From positions 1-20,336 of the forward strand of contig JBCBCG010000062.1 in assembly GCA_038530925.1 (NCBI GenBank): DNA of 20,336 nt, read 5' to 3'. Below the pieces are notes generated by a model. That model searched no databases. It saw only the letters and a program-made list of their open reading frames with translations, and was not told the origin of the DNA. Positions 1-6,578 of the stretch are shown one piece after another (position 1 is the stretch's first letter; each line of letters starts with the position of its first letter). The DNA comes from JALEGB01 sp038530925 (GTDB lineage: Bacteria; Pseudomonadota; Alphaproteobacteria; Rhodobacterales; Rhodobacteraceae). The position numbers were made by a program, and so were the translations under genes.

Positions 1-799
1 CAGGGCCGGCGCCAAGCCCCGCGCCAAGTCCCGCACCCGGCGCCGCGCCTGATCGGCATGCTGCGGAGGCGGCCGGCCCGCTCCCCGCTGCGGCGCCTGC
101 CGTGGCGAGACCCGGTCCGCTGGCGAATGCGCGGCGCAGCGCTCGCCAAAGCGGCGCCGGCGTCACCGCCCGGATCGTCTGCGCAAGCCCTCTCGCGATG
201 GTGACCACGGCGCCCTGCATGTCGCGCATCCCCCGCGCGAACCACGCCACGGTCTCCACCACGCCGCCTCCGCAGGCCGCTATCGCGAGCGGCGGCGTGA
301 TCAGCGCCAAGAACCCCACCGCCGCGATGTACCTCAGCTGTTCATTATAGAACGGCGCGCCGCTATGCACGAATTTGAACAGGATATCGCCGAGCAGGCC
401 GCCAAGCCCGCCGCCGGACACCGCGAGCTCAGGCTCGCTCGAGGCGAGCGCGGCGACCGCCAGCAGCGCGCAAGGCATCGCCAACACGCGCCAAAAGAGG
501 CCCGCCGGCCAAGCGCCGCGGCGGACCCGCAGGCTCCAGGCGAGGGCGAGCGCCGCGACGCCATATCCCGCAACCCCGATCGAGCGATGGAGAAGATCCG
601 CGATCAGCGCGCCCTGCGCCCCGAGCCAGTTTTCAGGGCGCCGCCAGGTCGCGCTGAACAGTCCTGGATCTTGAGGATGATAGCTGAGGAGCGACAGCAG
701 GATGGTCGCCCCGAACAACGCCAACGCGGCGGCGGCGATCACCCGGGCGATGGCGCGGAGCCAATCTCGCTCATATTGTGAGAAAAATGGTTTGCTCAT
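1..799 (-). CDS. ftsK: DNA translocase FtsK, N-terminal membrane part (cut by window edge)
   Basis: FtsK is the septal DNA pump that clears chromosome ends and activates XerCD recombination at division. Only the first 266 codons are present; the reading frame is open to base 1, so the ATPase and gamma domains lie outside. The visible part has four hydrophobic stretches near residues 16-39, 62-90, 102-118 and 158-178. The segment between the first two, with SYHPQDPG followed by NWLGAQGA, is typical of the FtsK four-helix domain. After about residue 185 the chain becomes basic and then Ala/Gly/Pro-rich, including three Gly-Ala-Gly repeats at the window edge, as expected for the FtsK linker. The ATG at 797-799 follows a GGGAG. 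The gene lies 95 bp downstream of the aminotransferase on the same strand. Family assignment is from sequence recognition; the motor motifs are not in view. Confidence 0.88.
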   Translation of the reverse strand, partial: MSKPFFSQYERDWLRAIARVIAAAALALFGATILLSLLSYHPQDPGLFSATWRRPENWLGAQGALIADLLHRSIGVAGYGVAALALAWSLRVRRGAWPAGLFWRVLAMPCALLAVAALASSEPELAVSGGGLGGLLGDILFKFVHSGAPFYNEQLRYIAAVGFLALITPPLAIAACGGGVVETVAWFARGMRDMQGAVVTIARGLAQTIRAVTPAPLWRALRRAFASGPGLATAGAAAGSGPAASAACRSGAAPGAGLGAGLGAGP

Positions 800-848
800 C
801 GCCGCGCTCCCGCCTTCCGCCCCGCATTCGCGCCGGCTCTCCTTGCCG

Positions 849-867
849 CGCCGCGGGGGCCGCGGCG
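849..867. repeat. GC-rich hairpin between aminotransferase and ftsK
   Basis: A perfect 8-bp inverted repeat (CGCCGCGG at 849-856, CCGCGGCG at 860-867) with a 3-base loop lies in the 95-bp gap between the aminotransferase stop and the ftsK start. There is no T tract on the minus strand, so it is not a classical intrinsic terminator. It could attenuate read-through, stabilise an RNA end, or be chance in GC-rich DNA. The same stem sequence recurs at 3698-3718. Confidence 0.45.
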
Positions 868-894
868 GACCGACGAGCGGTCAGCGAGGAGGCG

Positions 895-2121
895 TCAGCC
901 GCGCTCCGACGCGCTTGAGCGCCGCAAGAACGCGCTGACGCGCGTCAGCCCTTCCTCGACCCGCGCCTCGTCCGCTTCGACCAGCGCGACGCGCAAATAC
1001 GCCGCGCCCGGATCGACGCCGGCGCCGTCGCGCCGCGAGAGATACGCGCCGGGCAGCGCCTTCACCCCTTCCTCGCGCCACAGCGCTTGCGCCGCCGCTT
1101 CCCCGTCTTCAACCCGCAGCCATAGGAAAAACCCAGCTGTCGGAGACTGATAAGACGGCCAATTGGTAAACAGACGGTCAGCGGTTTCGAATTTTTTCAC
1201 GTATCGCGCGCGGTTCTCAGCGACATGGGTCTCATCGCGCCACGCTGCTTCGGCCGCGCGCAGCGCCGGGATGGGACAGGGCGCGCCAGCGTAGGCTTTC
1301 AGGCGCCGCACCGCATCCACCGCTTTACGCCCGCCCATCACGAAGCCCGCGCGCAACCCAGCGAGATTCGAGCGCTTCGAGAGCGAGTGGAACGCCAACA
1401 CGCGCTCGAGCCCCGAGCCGATGGCGCGCGCCTCGGCGAGCACGCCCGTCGGCGCGGCGCCGCGATAGATCTCAGAGTAGCACTCATCGGAATAGACCAT
1501 GAAGTCATACCGTTCGGCTAAGCCAAGCAGGCGCCGCCAATAGGCGGGGGAGGCGACCGCGCCCTGCGGGTTGCTCGGCGAGCAGAGATACATCGCCTGC
1601 GCCCGGCGCCAGAGCGCCTCGGGTTGATCGAGCGAGGGCAGCCAATCCGTCTGCGCTGAAGCGGAGAGATACACCGGCTCGGCGCCGGCGCCGATCGCCG
1701 CGGCGGCGTAGCATTGGTAGAACGGGTTCGGCAGCAGCACCGCCGGGCGATCCACTGAGGCGCCCTGGCTCTCGATCCGCGCCGGGATCGTGGCCAGCGC
1801 AGCCATGAACAGGCCTTCTCGCGTGCCGCTCAGGGGCAGCGCCGCGGCCTCGGCGCTGAGGCGCGCCGCATCCCAGCCATACCGCCGCGCCGCCCAGCCG
1901 AACACCGCCTCGCGCCAAGGCTCGTCGCCATCCACGGGAGGATAGCGGCGGTAATCCCCGAAATGCGCGCTCAGCACCTCTTTCAGAAACGCCGGCGGCG
2001 CATGCTTCGGCTCTCCGATCGACATATCGATCGGCGCCGCGCCAGGCTCGGCGCCGTCCAAGAGAGCGCGCAGACGCGGAAAGGCGTATTCAGGAAGCGC
2101 GTCGAACCGGTCGAACCGCAT
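895..2121 (-). CDS. PLP-dependent aminotransferase, class I/II, DapC-like
   Basis: A 408-residue fold-type I aminotransferase. Visible landmarks are the N-terminal DMSIGEPKH segment, SPSNPQG around residue 184 (cofactor-contacting Asn), SDECYSEIY at 211-219 (Asp and Tyr for the pyridine ring), the Schiff-base lysine K249 within HSLSKRSNL, and R257 in GLRAGF. The SLSKRSN form and DECYSEIY match the succinyl-diaminopimelate aminotransferase (DapC) branch, which makes a lysine and peptidoglycan precursor. Substrate specificity cannot be read from sequence, so no gene symbol is given. The ATG at 2119-2121 has a strong AAGGAG at 2127-2132, five bases upstream. It is followed by ftsK on the same strand, an association I recall from other alphaproteobacteria, and is divergent from the ubiH-type gene. 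Confidence 0.85.
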   Translation of the reverse strand: MRFDRFDALPEYAFPRLRALLDGAEPGAAPIDMSIGEPKHAPPAFLKEVLSAHFGDYRRYPPVDGDEPWREAVFGWAARRYGWDAARLSAEAAALPLSGTREGLFMAALATIPARIESQGASVDRPAVLLPNPFYQCYAAAAIGAGAEPVYLSASAQTDWLPSLDQPEALWRRAQAMYLCSPSNPQGAVASPAYWRRLLGLAERYDFMVYSDECYSEIYRGAAPTGVLAEARAIGSGLERVLAFHSLSKRSNLAGLRAGFVMGGRKAVDAVRRLKAYAGAPCPIPALRAAEAAWRDETHVAENRARYVKKFETADRLFTNWPSYQSPTAGFFLWLRVEDGEAAAQALWREEGVKALPGAYLSRRDGAGVDPGAAYLRVALVEADEARVEEGLTRVSAFLRRSSASERG

Positions 2122-2328
2122 GAGAACTCCTTATCGCAACCGAGGAGGGACGGCCTTAACAGGCGCCCGTTGCAGCGGTGCGGTCGCCGCGACCCTGCGT
2201 CTCACCGCGCCGGAAGCCGAATTCGGATGGACATCGCGCAGCGCGAGCGCAGATTTTCTCACAAAACCACGCGGCGCGCGGCGCCGTCCCGCGCACACGC
2301 GCGCTGGCAAGAGGATGACCAAGGCGGG
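2122..2328. promoter_or_regulatory. Divergent intergenic region, aminotransferase / ubiH-type gene
   Basis: This 207-bp gap separates two divergent genes, so it should hold promoters for both. No hexamer pair convincing enough to name was found by eye. The aminotransferase Shine-Dalgarno (2127-2132) is the only clear signal. Confidence 0.5.
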
Positions 2329-3639
2329 ATGACCGACATCACCATCACCGAGACGACGACCTCCGATCCGGCGCCAGCGCCTGACGCGCAAAGCGATCCC
2401 GCCGGCGCGCCCGACCGCCCGAGGGAGGCGGCGGCGGATGCGGTCATCATCGGCGGCGGCCTGGTCGGCGCATCCCTGGCGCTCGGCTTGGCGCGGCGCG
2501 GGCTCACTTCGGTGATTTGCGATGCGCTTCCCTTCTCCGTCAGCAAAGCGCCCGGCTTTGACGGCCGGGGCTACGCCGTCGCCCTCGCCTCGCGGCGCTA
2601 CCTGCGCCATCTCGGCGTCTGGCCGGCGATCGAGCCTCACGCCCAAGAGATCCGCGATATCCTGGTGAGCGACGGCCGCGTGGGTGAGAAGGCTTCGCCG
2701 TACTTCCTGCATTTCGACCACGCCGAGCTCGGCGCAGAAGGCTTCGGCCATATGCTCGAGGATCACCATCTGCGCCTGGCGGTGCTCAGCGCGGCGGAGG
2801 CGGAGCCGCTGATCACTTATTGGGACGGCGCCGCGCTCGAGCGCCTTGAGCGCGGACCCTATGGCGCGACCGCGCATCTCGCCGATGGCCGGCGCGTCAC
2901 GGCGCCGATCGCGGTGGCCTGCGATGGGCGCAGCTCCGGCGTGCGCGCGAACGCTGGGATCGGGCGGATCCACCGGCGGTACAACCAAGTCGGCCTCGTC
3001 TGCGCCGTGCGGCATGAGAAGCCGCATAACGGCGTCGCGCATGAGTTCTTCCTGCCGCCCGGACCTTTCGCCATCCTGCCGCTGAAGGGCGACCGGTCCA
3101 CCCTGGTGTGGACCGAGCGCGCGGAGCTCGCCGAGGCGCTGCGCGCGGTGGACGATGCGGTCTACGTCTCGGAGCTGCGCCGCCGCTTTGGCGATTTCCT
3201 CGGCCGCGTCTCGCTAGAGGGAAAGCGCTGGGTCTACCCGCTCAGCCTGTCGCTCGCGCATGAATTCGTGAAGGACCGCCTGGCGCTGGTGGGCGACGCC
3301 GCCCGCGGCATGCATCCGATCGCGGGCCAAGGGCTCAATTACGGCATGCGCGATGCGGCGGCGTTGGCGGAAACGCTCGGCGACGCCGCGGAGCGCGGCG
3401 AAGATTTGGGCGAACTGTCTGTCCTCCGCCGGTATGAGCGGTGGCGCCGGCCGGACAGCGTGGCGATCGCGGCCGCGACCGACGGGCTGAACAATCTCTT
3501 CTCGAACGATCTCGGCCCCGTGCGCTGGGCGCGCCGACTTGGCCTTTACGGGTTCGGCCAGATCGGCCCTCTCCGCCGCGCCGCCATGCGCTTCGCCGCA
3601 GGCGACCGGTCGGACCTCCCTGCGGCGATGCGCGGGTAG
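2329..3639 (+). CDS. FAD-dependent monooxygenase, UbiH/UbiF/COQ6 family
   Basis: A flavoprotein hydroxylase of the family that adds ring hydroxyls during ubiquinone synthesis, probably peripheral at the inner membrane. From the ATG at 2329 it has 436 residues, close to the family's usual 400 or so plus a 35-residue Pro/Ala/Asp-rich leader. The dinucleotide-binding motif is GGGLVG (G42, G44, G47). The second FAD motif, GDAARGMHPIAGQGLN, begins near residue 322, with D323 contacting the ribityl chain. The reading frame stays open back to 1963, but the upstream part overlaps the divergent aminotransferase and is not protein-like, and an AAGG precedes 2329. Which ring position it hydroxylates (UbiH, UbiF, UbiI or UbiL type) cannot be decided here, so no symbol is given. 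Confidence 0.87.
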   Translation: MTDITITETTTSDPAPAPDAQSDPAGAPDRPREAAADAVIIGGGLVGASLALGLARRGLTSVICDALPFSVSKAPGFDGRGYAVALASRRYLRHLGVWPAIEPHAQEIRDILVSDGRVGEKASPYFLHFDHAELGAEGFGHMLEDHHLRLAVLSAAEAEPLITYWDGAALERLERGPYGATAHLADGRRVTAPIAVACDGRSSGVRANAGIGRIHRRYNQVGLVCAVRHEKPHNGVAHEFFLPPGPFAILPLKGDRSTLVWTERAELAEALRAVDDAVYVSELRRRFGDFLGRVSLEGKRWVYPLSLSLAHEFVKDRLALVGDAARGMHPIAGQGLNYGMRDAAALAETLGDAAERGEDLGELSVLRRYERWRRPDSVAIAAATDGLNNLFSNDLGPVRWARRLGLYGFGQIGPLRRAAMRFAAGDRSDLPAAMRG

Positions 3640-3697
3640 GGCGGGCGCTCGGCGGGCGACAGTTTCCGCCCCGCGTTTGCTCTCAAGGCGCTCGGAT

Positions 3698-3718
3698 CCG
3701 CGGCGGCCTGCGCCGCGG
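3698..3718. terminator. Hairpin between convergent ubiH-type and trm112-like genes
   Basis: A perfect 8-bp stem (CCGCGGCG at 3698-3705, CGCCGCGG at 3711-3718) with a 5-base loop lies in the 81-bp gap between two converging stop codons. Position and strength suggest a bidirectional transcription end. It lacks a T run on either strand, so intrinsic termination is inferred rather than shown. Confidence 0.5.
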
Positions 3719-3720
3719 TC

Positions 3721-3966
3721 CTATTCGCCGTCCCGCAGCTCGCGCGCTTCGCTGCGCAGCATGATCGGCACGCCACGGCGGATTGGATAGGCGAGGCGCG
3801 CCTTTTTCGAGATCAACTCATGCCCGGCCCGGTCGTAGCTGAGCGATCCATGCGTCAGCGGGCAGACCAGGCTCTCCAGAAAGCGCGGATCCATAAAATC
3901 CTCGTCCTCGCTCTCCGCATCGCGCGCGCCATAGCTTTCGCTGATCGAGACATCCCCGCTGGTCAT
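3721..3966 (-). CDS. Trm112/YcaR-family small protein
   Basis: An 81-residue protein of the Trm112 (UPF0434) family. In other organisms such proteins are small partners that activate methyltransferases, or are of unknown role in bacteria. The core runs from MDPRFLESLVCPLTHGSL (residue 25 on) to YPIRRGVPIML. The family's CPxC zinc knuckle appears here as CPLT, so zinc binding through that pair is not possible; I recall this as usual in alphaproteobacteria. Two starts have good ribosome sites: ATG at 3964-3966 after GGGAGG, giving a 24-residue acidic Ser/Asp/Glu-rich leader, and ATG at 3892-3894 after GAGGA, giving a classic 57-residue protein. It is last in the minus-strand cluster, 26 bp after the LON-domain gene. 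Confidence 0.82.
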   Translation of the reverse strand: MTSGDVSISESYGARDAESEDEDFMDPRFLESLVCPLTHGSLSYDRAGHELISKKARLAYPIRRGVPIMLRSEARELRDGE

Positions 3967-3992
3967 ACCGCCTCCCTCGCCGCCCAGCCTTT

Positions 3993-4664
3993 CTACTGCA
4001 GATCGCCCGCGCCCTTCGGGCCCGCCACCACGAAACTCATCAACGCGCGAAGATTATGTTCGCGATCCTCCAGCGCCTCCGCTTCCAGAAGCGCTTGCTT
4101 CTCCTGCGGCGAAAAAGGGCAGAGCATGGCGATCGCGTTCACCAGCGTCTCATAATCCGCTTTCGTCAGCGCTTCCCAATCGGCGGAAAGATCCGCCGCG
4201 TCGAAATACTTCCGCAGGAGCGCGAGGAAGGGCTGAAGGTCCTCCTCGGTATGCGAAAGCGGCTCCGGATCGAGATCCGCGGCGAAGCGGCGCCAATCGG
4301 CGTTCACGCGGCGGAACGGCGTGAAGCCCTCAACTTCTTGGTTCACAATGAACCGCTGCACGCCAGTCAGCGCGATGAGATACCGCCCGTCATCGGTTTC
4401 CGACAAGCTGGTGATCCGGCCGGCGCAGCCGACCTCATAGATCGGCGGATTGGTTTCATCGTCGCGCTTGGTTCGCCTGGGCTGCACCATGCCAATCAGC
4501 CGGTGATCCGACTTCAGCGCATCATCGATCATCGCCAAATAGCGCGGCTCGAAAATGTTGAGCGGCAGACGCGCCCGCGGCAGCAAAAGCGCGCCTTCCA
4601 GCGGAAAAATCGCGATCAGCTCAGGCAATTCATGGGTTGAGAACCGTCTCGTCTTCGCTGTCAT
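3993..4664 (-). CDS. LON substrate-binding-domain protein (no protease domain)
   Basis: A 223-residue protein that matches the N-terminal substrate-recognition domain of Lon proteases. Conserved features are IFPLEGALLLPRARLPLNIFEPRY near residues 19-43, IGMVQP, and the YEVGCAGRI and TGVQRF turns. There is no AAA module or Ser-Lys protease dyad, and the length fits stand-alone LON-domain proteins. Its function is not established; a role in recognising unfolded or damaged protein is inferred from the domain and from the CnoX-like co-chaperone next to it. The start ATG has GGGGAGAT upstream. It sits 34 bp after the thioredoxin-TPR gene and 26 bp before the trm112-like gene, so the cluster is probably one transcript. 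Confidence 0.85.
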   Translation of the reverse strand: MTAKTRRFSTHELPELIAIFPLEGALLLPRARLPLNIFEPRYLAMIDDALKSDHRLIGMVQPRRTKRDDETNPPIYEVGCAGRITSLSETDDGRYLIALTGVQRFIVNQEVEGFTPFRRVNADWRRFAADLDPEPLSHTEEDLQPFLALLRKYFDAADLSADWEALTKADYETLVNAIAMLCPFSPQEKQALLEAEALEDREHNLRALMSFVVAGPKGAGDLQ

Positions 4665-4698
4665 GTCGGTCCATCTCCCCAGAGCCCGCCAAACGATC

Positions 4699-5622
4699 TC
4701 ATGCGAAAATCATCGATGAGAGCCGCCGCCGGCCCGACAAGGTGAGCGGATCCTTTGGGCCGAGCGCCTCGAACAGCTTCATCAACTGCGTCTTCGCCGC
4801 TTCCTCGTTCCACATGCGGTCCCGGCGGAAGATCTCAAGCAATTCGTCGATCGCGGCGCCCTGTTCGCCGACCGCGACCAGCGCCAAAGCGAGATCGAAC
4901 CGCGCTTGGTGATCATCCGCATTGGCCGAGAGCGCCGCGCGGTGACGCGCCAAATCCTTTGCTGCGCCAGCGCTTTGCTCCGCAAGCTCGATCGCCGCGC
5001 GCGCAGTGGCCAGCGCCGGATCCTCGGCCTTCTCCGGCGGGGCGAGCGACAGCGTCTGGCGCGCGCGATCGAAATCGCCGCTGGCGGCGTAAACCCGCGC
5101 AAGTCCGCCGATCGCGCGCAGCTCGGTCGGCTCGGCCTTAAGGATCGCCGCGAAAGTTTGCGCCGCGGTGGCGAGGTCCTTCGCCGCCAGCGCCTGCTCC
5201 GCCGCCTCGAGATGCTCGGCGATCGCCTCATCCCGCGCATCCGGACCCGCGGCGCGGATCACCTGATCGATGAACTGTTTGATCTGACCCGCGGGCAGCG
5301 CGCCCATGAACCCGTCGAGCGGTTGGCCGCCGACGAACGCGAACACCGCCGGGATGGACTGAACCTGGAGCTGGCCGGCCACCATCGGGCTCTTGTCGAC
5401 GTCGACTTTGGCGAGCTTCACCTTGCCGCCCGCCTCTCGCACCGCCTGCTCGAGGACCGGCCCCAGCTGTTTGCATGGCCCGCACCACGGCGCCCAGAAA
5501 TCGACGATCACAGGCGTCTCGCGCGACGCTTCGATCACATCCGCCATAAAGGTCTGATCGGTGACGTCTTTGATCAGATCATCCGCCGGCGCTTCCGCGC
5601 CGCTCGACCCAAAACCGAGCAT
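4699..5622 (-). CDS. CnoX-like thioredoxin-TPR co-chaperone (YbbN family)
   Basis: A 307-residue protein with an N-terminal thioredoxin domain (about 18-120) and a C-terminal TPR-like helical region. Proteins of this layout (CnoX/YbbN) are cytosolic holdases that protect chaperone clients during oxidative stress. The active site is intact: WCGPCK with C47 and C50. The E. coli protein lacks the second redox motif cysteine pair arrangement, whereas the Caulobacter protein keeps CxxC and can reduce disulfides, so this one should be redox active. The tail shows alanine-rich helix pairs (for example around residues 130-290) ending in the LSGRRRLSSMIFA segment common in the family. The ATG follows AAGGAGAG. 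A 122-bp gap upstream holds a likely promoter. The alternative is a general annotation of thioredoxin; the TPR tail favours CnoX. Confidence 0.87.
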   Translation of the reverse strand: MLGFGSSGAEAPADDLIKDVTDQTFMADVIEASRETPVIVDFWAPWCGPCKQLGPVLEQAVREAGGKVKLAKVDVDKSPMVAGQLQVQSIPAVFAFVGGQPLDGFMGALPAGQIKQFIDQVIRAAGPDARDEAIAEHLEAAEQALAAKDLATAAQTFAAILKAEPTELRAIGGLARVYAASGDFDRARQTLSLAPPEKAEDPALATARAAIELAEQSAGAAKDLARHRAALSANADDHQARFDLALALVAVGEQGAAIDELLEIFRRDRMWNEEAAKTQLMKLFEALGPKDPLTLSGRRRLSSMIFA

Positions 5623-5702
5623 CTCGCTCTCCTTGTGCGCGCTGATGGGGGCCCGCGGCGGCTGGCGCAGCCCCGCTTCGTCTCACCAAGCTATTTCGTT
5701 GT

Positions 5703-5732
5703 TTGATAGGGTCGGGCGCCCACCATCTGCAA
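5703..5732 (-). promoter_or_regulatory. Candidate sigma-70 promoter for thioredoxin-LON-trm112 cluster
   Basis: On the minus strand TTGCAG (5727-5732) and TATCAA (5703-5708) are separated by 18 bp, about 80 bp upstream of the thioredoxin-TPR start. This is the AT-richest patch of the 122-bp gap. The match is moderate and by eye only. Confidence 0.4.
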
Positions 5733-5744
5733 CCGCCCGCGCGC

Positions 5745-6356
5745 TCAGCCTTGTTCTTTCTGCGCCTCGCGCGCCGCGTTCAGCGCCTCGAGCGCGTCGA
5801 AATCCAGAAGCCGCGGCGGATGGCCGGCATGCTGAAGCACGCGCAACAGATCTTTCGGCGTCAGCGCCAGCGTCGCCTCGTTATGGAGCGGATGACAGTT
5901 CACCAGCGGCGCCTCTAGGATCGCCTGATCGACCGCCACCGCCACGCGCCCCTTCGGCTGTTCAATCTCGGCCGGCCCTTGATCGGTCACCGCCGCGAGC
6001 GGCGTCACCGCGCCCGGCGTGACGCCGAGCGTCTCCTCCAGAAGCTCAGGCTTGCCGAAACTCATCTTTTGCGCGCCAAGCGCCTTCTCCAAATCCCGCA
6101 CATGGATGCGCCGCTCCTCCAAGCAGGTGACGAGCCAGAGCGCGCCCTTTTTGCTCTTGAGAAACATGTTCTTCACATGCGCGCCCGGCAACTCCCCGCG
6201 CAGCGCCTTACTGTCCTCGACCGTAAAGAGAGGCGGATGACGATGCACCGTATGCGCGACGCCGATCCCCGTGAGCGCCGCCAGCAGCCGCGCTTCATCC
6301 CACGGCCCCGGCCCGTCATCCCACGCCGCATTGGCCTCCCCAGTCGCATCGCTCAT
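5745..6356 (-). CDS. Prolyl-tRNA editing protein, YbaK/ProXp-ala family
   Basis: A 203-residue free-standing aminoacyl-tRNA deacylase of the YbaK/ProX superfamily, which hydrolyses mischarged tRNA-Pro (alanine in the ProXp-ala branch). Supporting features are the HVKNMFLKSKKG segment with the family's catalytic-region lysine, the RIHVRDLEKALG and KMSFGKPELLEETLGV stretches, and the VNCHPLHNEATLAL signature near residues 158-171. The Ala-specific rather than Cys-specific assignment is from overall resemblance to PrdX-type sequences and is less sure. The start has only a weak GCGGCGG upstream. It is first in the minus-strand run; the 122-bp gap after it with its own promoter suggests it may be transcribed separately from the thioredoxin gene. 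Confidence 0.85.
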   Translation of the reverse strand: MSDATGEANAAWDDGPGPWDEARLLAALTGIGVAHTVHRHPPLFTVEDSKALRGELPGAHVKNMFLKSKKGALWLVTCLEERRIHVRDLEKALGAQKMSFGKPELLEETLGVTPGAVTPLAAVTDQGPAEIEQPKGRVAVAVDQAILEAPLVNCHPLHNEATLALTPKDLLRVLQHAGHPPRLLDFDALEALNAAREAQKEQG

Positions 6357-6398
6357 CGCCGCCGCACCCGCTTTCGCTCTTTCGCCTGCAAATCGCGC

Positions 6399-6427
6399 TT
6401 GAAGCGCGCGCAGCGAACGCCTATTAC
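6399..6427 (+). promoter_or_regulatory. Sigma-70 promoter of tRNA-Gly
   Basis: TTGAAG (6399-6404) and TATTAC (6422-6427) are spaced exactly 17 bp, 37 bp upstream of the tRNA. This is the best promoter match in the window. The -35 box sits in a 15-bp palindrome (arms 6394-6400 and 6402-6408), which may be chance or a binding site. Confidence 0.7.
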
Positions 6428-6464
6428 ACGTTTCTTGGTCGCGCTAGAGCGCTGACCACGGAGC

Positions 6465-6539
6465 GCGGGCGTAGCTCAGGGGTAGAGCATTACCTTGCCA
6501 AGGTAAGGGTCGTGAGTTCGAATCTCATCGCCCGCTCCA
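6465..6539 (+). tRNA. tRNA-Gly (anticodon GCC)
   Basis: A 75-nt cloverleaf can be folded by eye. The 7-bp acceptor stem pairs GCGGGCG (6465-6471) with CGCCCGC (6529-6535), the D stem is GCTC/GAGC, the anticodon stem TTACC/GGTAA encloses loop TTGCCAA with anticodon GCC at 6497-6499, and the T loop is TTCGAAT. U is the discriminator base and CCA is encoded in the gene (6537-6539). It reads GGC and GGU glycine codons. It is convergent with tdh, whose product makes a glycine precursor; this is probably coincidence. Confidence 0.97.
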
Positions 6540-6578
6540 ACTTTTCTTTCATGGTCATTTTCGTGACGGGTGCTGCGG

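Noticed and set aside
365..781. 138-codon plus-strand frame near the left end
   Set aside because: It lies opposite the ftsK membrane domain, whose minus-strand translation gives four hydrophobic helices and FtsK-type motifs.
2120..2332. 70-codon leader frame whose stop overlaps the UbiH-family start (ATGA)
   Set aside because: The overlap is suggestive of coupling, but the frame has no ribosome site, begins inside the aminotransferase start codon region, and is Arg/Ala/Thr-rich with no recognisable character.
2131..3042. 303-codon minus-strand frame opposite the UbiH-family gene
   Set aside because: The opposite strand carries clear FAD-binding motifs in frame; the antisense product is Arg-rich without any recognisable domain.
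4906..5706. 266-codon plus-strand frame opposite the thioredoxin-TPR gene
   Set aside because: Antisense to an intact CGPC thioredoxin domain; composition is dominated by Arg and Leu as in other GC-rich shadows.
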